Positions 12,301-22,581 of a stretch of 64,000 nucleotides of DNA are shown in pieces. The translations under genes were made by a program, and so were the position numbers. Position 1 is the first letter of the stretch. The number at the start of each line of letters is the position of its first letter. Under the pieces are notes generated by a model. The model saw only the letters and a list, made by a program, of their open reading frames with translations, ran no database searches and had not been told where the DNA came from. This stretch comes from Coprinus comatus (Eukaryota > Basidiomycota > Agaricomycetes > Agaricales > Agaricaceae), in NCBI GenBank assembly GCA_034638255.1, contig JAWPGT010000009.1:434001-498000 (forward strand), read 5' to 3'.

Positions 12301-13838
12301 AAACAGGTTGGACACGAAGTCCCGGATGTTGAAAGTCCTCAACAAGTTAAAGCATTGAAAGCGTTTTTGATTGGTTGTCAGAAAGTTAAAGAGGTTAAGG
12401 ATGAAGCTGGAGAAGAATTGGTGTTGGCTTATCATGATAAGTCGGATGGTGGATTGTTTACTACGATCGTTGAAATGTGTTTTGCTGGTAGGGTTGGTGT
12501 GGACCTTGATCTTGATTCTTTGGTTTCTACTTCCTCGGATGAAGAAGGAAAAGCTATCGAGTTATTGTTCAATGAAGAATTGGGCGCTATCGTTCAAATC
12601 AAACAATCCAATATCCAAAAACTCTCTGATATCTTCACAAATCTTGGATTCCCTGCTTCTTCGATTCACACTTTGGGAACTGTCAACTCCTCCTCGCCTA
12701 CTCGGAATCGAGAAGAAATTTCATTCAAATATCAAGGCGAAACGATATTCAGTTCTACACGTGCCAAATTACAACAAAACTGGTCTGAAACGTCTTATCA
12801 AATGCAAAGAATTCGTGATGATGCAGATGCTGCTTTATCTGAATTTTCATTAATAAACGATTCCACTCACACTGGTCTTTTCTACGATTTAACATTCACT
12901 CCATCCGCCCCATCTCCATCTACCTCCCTATCTCAATACATCCCCTCATCCATTTCAACCTACACTCAAAGACCCAAAGTCGCAATCCTCCGTGAACAAG
13001 GTGTAAACGGGCACATAGAAATGGCATGGTCATTCACTAGAGCAGGATTCCTAGCTGTAGATGTTCACATGTCTGATATTCTCTCGGGAGAAGTATCGTT
13101 AGTGGGAGATGGTTTTAGAGGGTTAGTGGCTTGTGGTGGATTTTCTTATGGTGATGTTTTAGGTGCTGGTAAAGGTTGGGCTAATTCTGTTTTGTTGAAT
13201 GAGAGAGCTAGGAAGGAGTTTAAGGAGTTCTTTGAGAAGGAAGAGAGTTTCACGCTTGGTGTTTGTAATGGGTGTCAGTTTTTGAGTCATTTGAAGGAGA
13301 TTATTCCTGGTGGACTTGTGTTGGTGTTAACGAAGGTGAAAACAAACAGGAAGTGGACATGAAGAGTGTTTGGCCAGAGTTTAAGAGGAATAGAAGTGAG
13401 AGATTTGAAGGAAGAGTTACTATGGTTGAAGTTGTTGATAATGAGGTTACGAGGAGGTCACCATTTTTGAATGGAATGGTCGGTTCGAGATTACCTGTGG
13501 CTATCGCTCATGGTGAAGGTCGCGTTTCATTCCCTATTTCCTCTTCCTCTACCTCATCACCGATAAATGAACTGGAAAACAAAGGACTAGTAGCCTTACG
13601 ATATATCGATTCAACAGGAAAACCAACAGAAACTTATCCGTTGAATCCAAATGGAAGCCCAAATGGTATAACGGGTGTTCAAACTCCAAATGGAAGGATT
13701 TTGGCGCTAATGCCTCATCCGGAAAGAGTGGTTATGTTGGAAAGTAATAGTTGGTATCCTAATGAAATGAAGGAGAGTTGGAAAGGTGTGGGTCCATGGT
13801 TTAAGTTATTCCAGAGTGTTAGAGCTTGGTGTGGTTGA
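9391..13838 (+). CDS. ADE6: Phosphoribosylformylglycinamidine synthase (FGAM synthase)
   Basis: Step four of de novo purine synthesis: converts FGAR plus glutamine and ATP to FGAM in the cytosol. The modelled exons are 9391..13317 and 13365..13838 (1466 residues; yeast Ade6 is about 1358). All domains are present in order: N-terminal PurS-like segment, two ATP-grasp-related synthetase halves (VKVETHNHPTAVSPYPGAAT; IHDVGAGGLSNALPE; VGKDSMSMSMKW), and a C-terminal class I glutaminase with nucleophile Cys in GVCNGCQF and catalytic His in LMPHPERV. Extra length comes from charged Gly/Glu insertions (for example about 11880-11990). The junction near 13318-13364 is uncertain. A 47-bp GT-AG intron gives IIPGG-L-SVWPEF, close to the family pattern, but its splice sites are weak and a 1-nt frame break cannot be excluded. 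The start follows a probable 5'-UTR intron. Confidence 0.95.
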
Positions 13839-14434
13839 AATGTTTTTGAGTTCGTGTCGAATGGTGAAATTGTGGATAATGGATGTTGGGTGTTTGGTGT
13901 TGGAGTATTGTGTGTTGTCGTTGAAAAAATTTCTTTCTTTTTCTTTCTTTTTTCTTCGTAATCTTTTTCGGTTGGAATTGAAGCTGGGAATGTAAATTAG
14001 AGGTGTGGTTAAAGATTTCAACTTTGGTTTGTTGTGTTGTTTTGTGTGTTGTATGGTTTTTCTCTTTTTATTTCTATTATGTGTGGTGTTTTAATCTAAA
14101 ATTAGGAAAGGAAAAATGAAGTGAAAATAGTAGAATAGACGAGGAGTAGAATCAAATCAAATCAAATCAAAGTAGAGTTATCCGTTTTTATTTTTATGGT
14201 TAAAAATGGATTTTCTTGCTGACCGCCGAACGTTGAACATCGATGAGTTGATTTAATTGCATTTGAACTATCTCGTACGAGTTCGACTGTACTACTCCCA
14301 GGTACTCCGGAACCCAGCTCCAGACTCTCCAGCACATAAGTCCTAGTTAGTCGCAGAAGGTAGCAGATGGCTTACTTAACGAGGTGGGAGTTCAATTGAA
14401 TATTGAACAACAATCAGAATGCCAACGTTAATCC
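13839..14434. other. Intergenic: FGAM synthase 3' flank
   Basis: No gene. T-rich 3' flank, then a short (AATC)n-like stretch near 14150-14170 and unremarkable sequence up to the MITE. Confidence 0.6.
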
Positions 14435-14607
14435 CACTGGGTGTCGTTTACCCTTTTTCGTGGGATAAAAGGGTAAAGATATGTCAAAGATATTAATAAT
14501 ATCTATAACCATGTCCCATGCCTTATATGGTGAAATATATTTTAAATAATATCTTTGACATATCTTTACCCTTTTATCCCACGAAAAAGGGTAAACGACA
14601 CCCAGTG
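14435..14607. mobile_element. 173-bp MITE with perfect 61-bp terminal inverted repeats
   Basis: The left arm 14435-14495 begins CACTGGGTGTCGTTTACCC; its exact reverse complement occupies 14547-14607. The 51-bp centre is AT-rich. The trinucleotide TCC directly flanks both ends (14432-14434 and 14608-14610), a candidate 3-bp target-site duplication. It has no coding capacity, so if mobile it is non-autonomous. Nearly the whole element could fold into one long hairpin. The identical arms suggest recent insertion or selection for the hairpin. Superfamily is not assigned; 3-bp duplications are typical of PIF/Harbinger-like elements but can arise by chance. Confidence 0.85.
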
Positions 14608-15008
14608 TCCGACGCTCACCGCTCACCTCTCAGATCTTAGATCTCTGGCTCAGACACAGCTCAGACTAGCTCCTGACTAGCTCAGACTGCTCGGGATTTT
14701 ATTCGGATAACATGTCGAGAATTTAACACCGAGCTTCAGCTAACTAAATTTGGTGATGCATTTACTTATTTCATCAAAGGTTCACGACATTTTTTCCCTG
14801 ATTTTGAATTTCGGAAGTCGTCCTACGCGCTTCCACCACCAGTGCTTACGCCAAAATTATACACTACAACGTGTCTTCCTCGCATTTTCCCTCACGGATA
14901 AAGATCATTTGAAGCTAGCGTGATGATATCAATTAATATGGCATGCAATTGTTCGTATTCAGATTGCGTTGAGAAACTGAAAGTCCCAAACCCTAGGGCA
15001 TCGAAAGG
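14608..15008. other. Upstream region of hydrophobin 1
   Basis: No gene. Short CTCAGA-like repeats (about 14625-14690) precede the hydrophobin promoter. Confidence 0.5.
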
Positions 15009-15015
15009 TATAAAA
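15009..15015 (+). promoter_or_regulatory. TATA box of hydrophobin 1
   Basis: TATAAAA in the context TCGAAAGGTATAAAA, about 60 bases upstream of the ATG. The same context recurs in the mirror-image position upstream of the second hydrophobin. Confidence 0.7.
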
Positions 15016-15073
15016 GCCATGCTTGCTCAACTAATTTCTTCAGTTCATACTCGTTCAACCCACACAACTAAAC

Positions 15074-15518
15074 ATGTACGCCAAAGTCATCGCTCTCACC
15101 GCCTTCTTCACTCTTGCCATTGCGGCACCTCAAACCAACTCTTGCAACGTTGGCCAGCAATACTGCTGTAACTCCGTTCAAGATGCTAAGAGCGCCGATG
15201 CAACCAAGGCCATTGCTGGCCTTGCTAACGCTGATATTGGTGCTATCACTGGCCAAGTTGGTCTTACTTGCGATCCTGTCAGTGTTATTGGTGTTGGTAG
15301 CAACAGCTGGTTAGTTGTTTTTTTCTTTTCTTTTATTATTTGTAGAATGAGACTGACTGGTTCTCTATTAGTACTGCTCAACCCACTTGCTGCACTGGCA
15401 ACAACTTCAGTACGTTTCTTTTTTCTTTTCGGCTCTCGCGGTAAGGAATATTCGACTCATCTTCTACCCAGATGGTCTCGTTGTTGTCGGTTGCACTCCT
15501 ATTTCTGTCAACCTCTAG
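15074..15518 (+). CDS. Class I hydrophobin (paralogue 1)
   Basis: Small secreted amphipathic protein that self-assembles into rodlets at air-water and wall surfaces of hyphae and fruit bodies. Exons 15074..15309, 15372..15409, 15472..15518 give 106 residues. An N-terminal signal peptide (about 18 residues, hydrophobic core LTAFFTLAIA) precedes the eight-cysteine pattern: C-x6-CC-x33-C-x12-C-x5-CC-x12-C, within class I spacing. Visible pieces are CNVGQQYCCN, AQPTCCTGNNF and VVGCTPISVNL at the end. Introns sit in the same places as in the inverted neighbour at 16080-16539, showing tandem duplication with inversion. A TATA box lies about 60 bases upstream. Confidence 0.97.
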
Positions 15519-16079
15519 ATTATTTAGCTGTAATCTTGGTTTACTATACCTATGAACTCGGATTGTCTCTTGAATCTATACATTGACTTATACTCGGTCT
15601 TCGAAATCTTGGCTCACCAGCAGCTTGAATTAACGTTCAGCTCGACTACATCTCAAAGAAACAATGCCTCTGAGAACGTCACTCCCGTCTTTGAAACCCG
15701 TTCTTGATATTATATTATTGAAAAAGTGGTTTTATTGTTCTAAAATGTTGACGGATGGGTTCAAGATTCCATTTTGTTGAAAATATTCTAACTTTATCTC
15801 ACTTTCCCTATATATATATGTTCGCGATATATAAACTGTAAATTTTCTTTTTTATCTGCAGCCGTTTACATTCATACCTATTAAACGCTAAGGTACCCTT
15901 TTTCATAAAATAAATCAGATTGACTTCCAAAGTTCTAAGTTGCCAAACTTGATTGTGAATTAAAATTTTGTGGCTGAAGCAATTCGCGAACAATAGAAAC
16001 CAGTGAACAGATTCATAGAGACAATCAATGTGTGTATACAAGAAACATAAAGGATTACAGGTTACAGCTAACTTATAAT
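15519..16079. other. Intergenic between convergent hydrophobins
   Basis: Shared 3' flank of the two tail-to-tail hydrophobin genes, AT-rich. Both 3' flanks contain a related TTGTCTC...GAATCT stretch, so the duplication extended past the stop codon. No gene seen. Confidence 0.6.
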
Positions 16080-16539
16080 CTAGAGGTTGACAGTAACGGG
16101 AGAGCAGCCAACAACGATGAAACCACCTATTCAATGAGTCAAACATTCCCGTTCCTTGTGGTGAGCACTGAGGAGTGGGTGATAGCCAAAAAATAAACCT
16201 ACTGAAGTTATTTCCAGTGCAGCAAGTGGGTTGAGCAGAACTGATAGTAGTAAAGATTTGATCAGTTTTGTTCCAAGTACCGTCGCTCCGCAGGAAAACT
16301 AACCAGCTGTTGCCACCAATACCAATAAAACTGACAGGTGTGCAAGTAAGACCGACTTGACCGGTGATAGTACTAGGGTCAACGTTAGGGAGGGCAGCAA
16401 TAATCTGGGCTGCACTGGCACTCGTGGCATCTTGAACGGAGTTACAGCAGTATTGTTGCCCAACATTGCAAGAATTGGTTTGAGGAGCCGCGATGGTGAA
16501 GGCGAAGCAGGCAGTGAGAGCGATGAGTTTAGCGTGCAT
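16080..16539 (-). CDS. Class I hydrophobin (paralogue 2)
   Basis: Same family, architecture and likely wall-surface role as the gene at 15074. Exons in coding order: 16304..16539, 16203..16240, 16080..16126; 106 residues. Exon lengths (236, 38, 47) are identical to paralogue 1. The signal peptide is followed by CNVGQQYCCN, a central loop that differs most between the two copies (SAAQIIAALPNVDPSTITG here), then AQPTCCTGNNF and VVGCSPVTVNL. All eight cysteines are present. Reading past the first donor gives an open frame, but the frame-consistent splices restore the canonical C-terminus. The gene faces its paralogue and has its own TATA box. Confidence 0.97.
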
Positions 16540-16611
16540 ATTTAGTCAAGTGGGTTGTTAGAAGTCGTTGAATGAGTTCGAACTGAAGAAAATGGGTTGA
16601 ACAAGGATGAG

Positions 16612-16618
16612 TTTTATA
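16612..16618 (-). promoter_or_regulatory. TATA box of hydrophobin 2
   Basis: On the minus strand the context reads TCGAAAGGTATAAAA, identical to the one before hydrophobin 1. The downstream TTCTTCAGTTC leader motif is also shared. Confidence 0.7.
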
Positions 16619-19600
16619 CCTTTCGATGCCTACTATCCACCCAACCGGATTTGTGTTCCGGGGCGACGTTTATACCATCGTACACAATGGACTAAAAATG
16701 TAGTTATAATCCTGTATTCGACTGGTCTATGATAACCACTAAAACTCATTTATTTTTCATTATAAGGATAATTTAATTTAAGTTAGTTAAGTCTACATAT
16801 GGTATAATTAATACATTTATCTTCAGCGCACTCTGAAGTCATCTAAGATCTATTTCAAATAATCACATTAGCATTGCTCAATACTGTTGATACGATCCTT
16901 TCCAACTCTAGAATGACAACAACAATTGAGTAGGGTATAACATGGGTCAAATTATAGTGACCCGAACCCGAACCCGAACCCGATAAAACGACACGTCACC
17001 AGACCTGACCCGAGAACCTGTCAGGTCACCTGAACCCGTGTTACACTCTACAATTGACCAAGGTGACTCACCAATCATCAATGGTATGGTAGTTGACAGT
17101 TGTCTGAGCCTTGAGGTCTCACCGTCTCAGTGTCTGCTCCTATGAATAGGGGGCCATGGACCATGGTGGAGTAGAATGGTGTAGACCAGAGCTGGTGGAG
17201 AACTGTGGAGTCGCAGTGGAGTAGAATTTGCAGATCGTGGGAAAATTAAAGGAAATCAAGATTCAGAGTCCGGACTACAGACGAGAGGGATAATGAAAGG
17301 AAATATAGAACATACCAATACAAGTGTTGAAATGTTGACTCTTGAGCATGATAAGTTTGCGGAGAAGCATATAGACAACACAAGAGTAGGCAAGTTTCAA
17401 GACTGCGACTCATGAGAGACTGTCAAGACTTGCTAAGATGCTTTCGGAATTCAGTAAGTGTTGTTGAGAGCTGAGGGGGAGTACATACTATGGACTGGTA
17501 GGTACTTCTGAGCAGCAAGCTACTAGTCTACAACCTACAGTTTATTGCAGGCAAACCAGACAAGTCTCGAGCAGTGCCATTGTGCAGATCTGGACGTGCT
17601 GGGTGCTGGCTGTAGCCTGTCAGGGATGAGGGATGGCAACAAAGAGTGTGGAGACAAGACTGATAGCGAGAGATTACATAGTGAGTAATGGACCACTGAG
17701 CTAGGTTTTCCTTCAAGTTACAGTGGATGTCATGATGTTGGAGTATGAGAGGGTGAGCAAGTCCGTTATCAGTGGTCACCGGTCGCCAGTTATATGCCTA
17801 CTTTTTGATCACGAGATGAGTTTGAGTTGGAAGATATGGTAGAATGGAGTGCAAGGGGTCTCGACTCTCCACTGGAGCAGTTAACGGGTACAAAAGGTGT
17901 GACTTCGGGAGTGCGAAAAATCAGAGTACCATGACGTGCATCCTCTTCTCCTTAGAGTCTTGTTTCCCTTTCAGACGATTTTTCTATTACTATGTTTTAA
18001 GAAATTCCACTAAATTTATCTAAATTTCATGTACAAAAATAGAGGTTTAATAAATCAGGAAATAATTTCCGGCATGAGAAATTGAGGTCCTATAAATATA
18101 TAATTTTAAGTGTAATTTTGCGCATGCAATTCGGCACATTATAAAATATTCTCAAAAGGTGTCCAAATTTCCCTAGGCTATTCATAATTTCATTTAGCGT
18201 TCATGATCTGTTCCCATAACGTTTAGTAATGATCCGTATGACAATCAGCTACATTATTACATAGCACTCAAGTTGACAGACCGTGTTACTAGTATACTGG
18301 TAGTTTCTCGGAGTCCTGGGTCGCTACTCCAGTTCTTTTCGTACACATCAATTGATTTATGGTGGGAGAAATGGCACCGGCGGTATATGTATGTATGATC
18401 AATCCCTATGCTTGAGCGAAAGTTGTTGCTTGGAATCTGGACTGAGTTTAATTTCAGTTAATAAAACTGACAATTATCTCACATTCGCAGTGTGGAGTTC
18501 AATCGTATATACCAATGAATTTCCGAACGTTTGATAATGGAACAAAGGAAAACGTCAACGCCGACGTTGGAATGTATGTGGAGTCTGCGTCGGAAATCAT
18601 CAATGATTCTTCAAAGCTTCATACATCAGCACTTCATCGATGACAGGATGATGATCCTTCTGTACCCAAGTAAAACTTGATAGTAATTTGAACTTAAAAT
18701 AACTTACTTACAAGTATTATAAAAGTAAACAAAAATATAGTTACTACGAATGTGTAGTAACACATTGAGGCTTACTTGTACCGACTTTTCTTCCATGTAG
18801 GATAGACCTCTTCTTAGTACTATGACTGTTATTATCAGGTATCAATCATTATTATGGTGGTCATTTAAATGTAAGACATTGAAGTCCGAAAGTATACGGT
18901 GATCATGTGGAGCCTCCAGGTGGACATCACTTAGCAAAAATAGACATGAGTTTTGCTATTTCTGCGACGACCGTTGTAATTAGCGAAAAAAGGACGGTGT
19001 AAACCGAGTACTGTTTCCTTTTATCATCATCCATTATTTCTAAGTGGTTTCTCCTAGTTCCACATTTCTGAGTCTCCAAAGCAGTTTCATGCTTTCACGT
19101 TGGTTAACTTAGTTTTGAATATACGTAGTTGAACGACATTTTTAAGATTATCTCCGACAGGAAGGGCCCGTTTATAAAATGGCCAAGCTTACTACATTGG
19201 AAACTATCGATACCTGGGGCCTGAGGGAGGAGCTCGAACGTTAGAGTGGGCGTCAAATGTACCATCAGTATACATATAGATAACGTCTTTTGACAACACC
19301 ATCCCGATTCGAGCGCAACTTCGCAAGCCGTGCGGCAGTATTTTGTACTAAAGCATATTATTCTTCAAGGTTGCAATATTGATGATCAGGACGTTCTAAT
19401 GACCTTGGGACCACTACTCTAGTGCGTAGAATGATCCCAAGAACGAGGTCATGCGGTTATTCAGAGATTTCTAGAAAGCGTCAGAACGGACTTCTGCTAA
19501 ACGTGTATCAAACGTGTCTAAACTTATGAACCCTTTGCCCTCCAGGCCTCAAATAAAACCCCATAACACAGTTAAGCGCCTGAGTGGTGCTGGCTGATCG

Positions 19601-20579
19601 GTTGAGCGCTTGATAGGGTGTAGACCACAAAACGCTCTACGATGGTATCATGATATGACGTACTTGATGGGCTTGATATGAAACTTGAAGGTTAAATATT
19701 GGGGCCGAATTCTAGGAGGGGAGTCGTGAGCAAATATGGGAGTGTGAATAACCGCGGGGTTGGAAAAGGTTTTTATAGTTAAAGTTCCTTCGAAAGCTAA
19801 GTTACATATATTCATTGAGCCTCAGTACGAGAGCCATATTTGCCTACCTATATGTTTGAGGGGTCTGGTCCGGATCTTGATAAGGGGTTGAGGGGGACAA
19901 ATGCCGTTGCTCAATTTAAAATAGGATATATGGTATCACAGATACAGAATTAGCATTAGCTCTGTTATTACTGTAATCTTTGGTACCTTCTTGTAAAGCT
20001 ATCAACTACTGTAGCCCCAGGCTGTCTGATACTTTATAATACTCGTTCTTTAAGACGACCTCTCACGTATAGGTATCTAAAAATAGGACACCGCGTGACG
20101 TCATAGTGTAATAAAGAAAACAAAATATATCATGATATTAGAGTGTCACATATTTCTTTTCTCAAGTATTTACCCTTGGAAGTACACACATACCGAGAAA
20201 TACAATCTGATGACCAGAGATATCGATTCTTTTGATACAACTTGGTGAGAGACCCAAAAATAAATCAATAATCGTCAAGAAGCAGCACCATAGACGCCCA
20301 ATCCGATCCGAATCCGAAATAGTAGAGGCAAAAGAAAAGCCCTCCAGCCAAGTGCAACGTGAAGAACACGTTGTGTCCTGGCCGACACCGAGACACAACT
20401 CAGAAGCACCTCCCAGTTATCTGGCTACCCAATTGTCATCAGTAGGATTATTATTACACCAAGATCTTGCAAAAGACAAAAAGATATAAAACGCACTGTC
20501 TCGTCCAACTCCCAGGTCTCTTTAGAACATAGCCTTCTACACCTCTAGCTCATTCATCCTCTTAAACTTAACAACCGCC
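16619..20579. other. 4-kb gene-poor region
   Basis: I find no supportable gene on either strand; open frames are short and resemble nothing. It holds an ACCCGA-type short repeat (16958-16982), a G/T-rich stretch rich in TGGAGTAGAAT words (17150-17235), and scattered short inverted repeats (for example around 19395-19460). It is probably decayed repeat or transposon sequence. The last part (about 20300-20579) is the promoter of the DM9/vWA gene, with a TATAAAA at about 20484. Confidence 0.5.
16958..17045. repeat. CCCGAA short tandem repeat and linked inverted repeat
   Basis: About four units of CCCGAA at 16961-16982, followed by an imperfect inverted repeat built on GACCTGAC / GTCAGGTC (about 17001-17035). 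Such structures occur at ends of non-autonomous elements, but I see no second end. Confidence 0.5.
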
Positions 20580-22456
20580 ATGCTCGCTTCTCTGAACCTC
20601 ATTGAATCTGTTCATGGTATCGATAAGAAACCACGTACAGCTCAACAATGGGAGACTGTGTCCAGGAACAACACTCAACGTGTTACTCAGCTTGGTGCTA
20701 ATGTTCCATTGGCATGGGTAGTACTCTTTCTCGACTACATATCAACGACGATGGAGGCTGATGCACATTTGCATAGGTTTTGGTCCATGGTAAAAACTTT
20801 ATCCCTAAAAATGCTATTGTTGCAGGTGAAGACAAGAGACGCCCATTGTTCATCGCTAGGACTTTCTGGGAGGTAAGTCTTAACAACCATTGTTTCGTAA
20901 TCATAATCTGATTCGACCTCTACTACATAGGGTGGTGTCAGTGCGTATAATCTCTTCACATGTCGAAGAGTTATGCTAATCTCCGTATTTTTCTTTCCTC
21001 TCAGTAATCGGTCAAGCTGGTCATCATCTAGACAAAGGAGCTTCATTCGCCTACAATGGCAGAGAAATATCTGTCAGTTATGGTTTAAGTCAGATAATAT
21101 TCGAAATTTTCACATTTATTGTTTCTTCTTTCCTTGAAGGTTGACACGTTCGAAGTCTTGGTGCCGCTGGAGATGAAGATCCGATACGAGATTTCCAACA
21201 ATTACAACATTTTCAAACATTCCTCGTATTTGCCCGGATGGAGTAGATTTCAAATCCCTACCGGTTGACAACTCTCTACTCAAAAGATTGAGGTAAACCT
21301 CATGTCCAATCTCCAGAATATCCATTGATGTCGATCATATACACCTACATCCACCAGATCAATCAAGTTTGTCATGGTCATTGATGATTCTATGTCGGTA
21401 AGTTCAACACTCTCATAGCTCATCTCGCCGAAGTTGAAACGGAATTATAGATGGCTGGTTTACTTTGGTCCCAAGCAAGGAGTGTAAGTTCCTGATATCT
21501 TTCTTGAGTATTGAATACGAACCGGTAGTGAAACGTTTTGCCAGGCATTGTCAGGTCTGGTTCATATAATCGAAGAGGACACTCAGACCAATGCTATTGA
21601 CCTTTGCTTCTTGAACAATAACACCTATGAGACAAACATCAGGGTAAGAACATCGTCGATTACTCCCCCAACTTGACATCCCTGTGATACTGATGAACGA
21701 TATATTCAGAGCCGTGAACATATCCAGAGGTTGTTTGACTCCGTTATACCCGAAGGTATGTGCAAATCACATTTTACGAACCAATTAGTTTGACATATAA
21801 TCTCCTTCAGGATCAACACCAACCGGTAAAAAGCTTGCGGAAATTCTTCCCAAATATTTATCTTCCGTTGAAAGTCCAAATTCCCTTCCTGTCGTAGCGG
21901 TGATCATCACTGATGGTGTCCCCAGTAAGTTCTTGAATACCATTCGTACAAATATCATATTAAAGATGGATTTTTTTTTTTCTTCTTTAGCTGATGAGCC
22001 GACCAGTGTTATTGTAGATGCTGCTCGTCGTCTCGATCGCAACGGTGTGGCTAGGAATCGCTTCGGAATTTCCTTCGTTCAAATTGGTGATGATCAAGAT
22101 GCAGCTGAGTATTTGAAGGAATTGGATGATGACATTGGTCCTGAACACAACTGTCGTGTAAGGCTCTTTCCTCTACAATCTCAAATATCTTTCGTTGTTA
22201 ATGCCTTGAATCATGAACACAGGATATTGTTGACACAACTCCATATGATCCCACCAGTCCCGAATTCACTCGTGACACTCTAGTCAAATGTATCCTTGGT
22301 TCAATCGACCCCTTCTACGACAACATGCCAATGCCGACCCCAAGTACCGAGAAATTCACATACACACCCCTCATTCCAGATGCACACACACTCTCCCCGC
22401 AGTCGAACTATTCGCCTATAATGCCAGCACTCCTTCACATGCCCAGGGCGAACTGA
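20580..22456 (+). CDS. DM9 (DUF3421) repeat fused to von Willebrand factor A domain
   Basis: Twelve exons: 20580..20717, 20777..20872, 20931..20940, 21005..21072, 21140..21225, 21358..21397, 21451..21483, 21545..21643, 21710..21755, 21811..21924, 21991..22157, 22223..22456; 376 residues. Residues about 40-120 form a DM9 module (GKNFIPKNAIVAGEDKRRP, GQAGHHLDKGASFAYNG, VDTFEVLVP), a fold that in animals binds mannose. A vWA domain follows with a complete MIDAS start DDSMS (IKFVMVIDD), then VVAVIITDGVP and GISFVQIGDD. No signal peptide is visible, so a cytoplasmic sugar- or metal-dependent adhesion/sensing role is only a guess. The 10-nt exon at 20931 is needed for frame. The 21225/21358 junction (GTATTT donor, 132-bp intron) is the least certain splice. 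Confidence 0.85.
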
Positions 22457-22581
22457 TTAATAATCGAGCGAGTTGGAATTGAGTTGAAGCAATGACATGA
22501 TGTTACAATTTTGAATTACAGCAGAAATACACTCCAAAGCGTACATGTACAGTAGCCACGAAATTAATGTCACAAGTATGA

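Noticed and set aside
9400..13300. Several open frames antisense or frame-shifted within FGAM synthase
   Set aside because: Shadows of the long real coding frame; none has its own motifs.
14414..14626. 70-codon open frame on the minus strand
   Set aside because: It lies across the MITE hairpin; coding appearance comes from the inverted repeat.
19540..19650. Stretch with CAGTTAAGCGCCTGAGTGG resembling a fragment of 5S rRNA
   Set aside because: Only a short match; the rest cannot be aligned to the 5S fold or its internal promoter.
16619..20579. Search for tRNA genes and retrotransposon enzymes in the gene-poor region
   Set aside because: No cloverleaf with A and B boxes and no reverse transcriptase or integrase motifs were found by eye.
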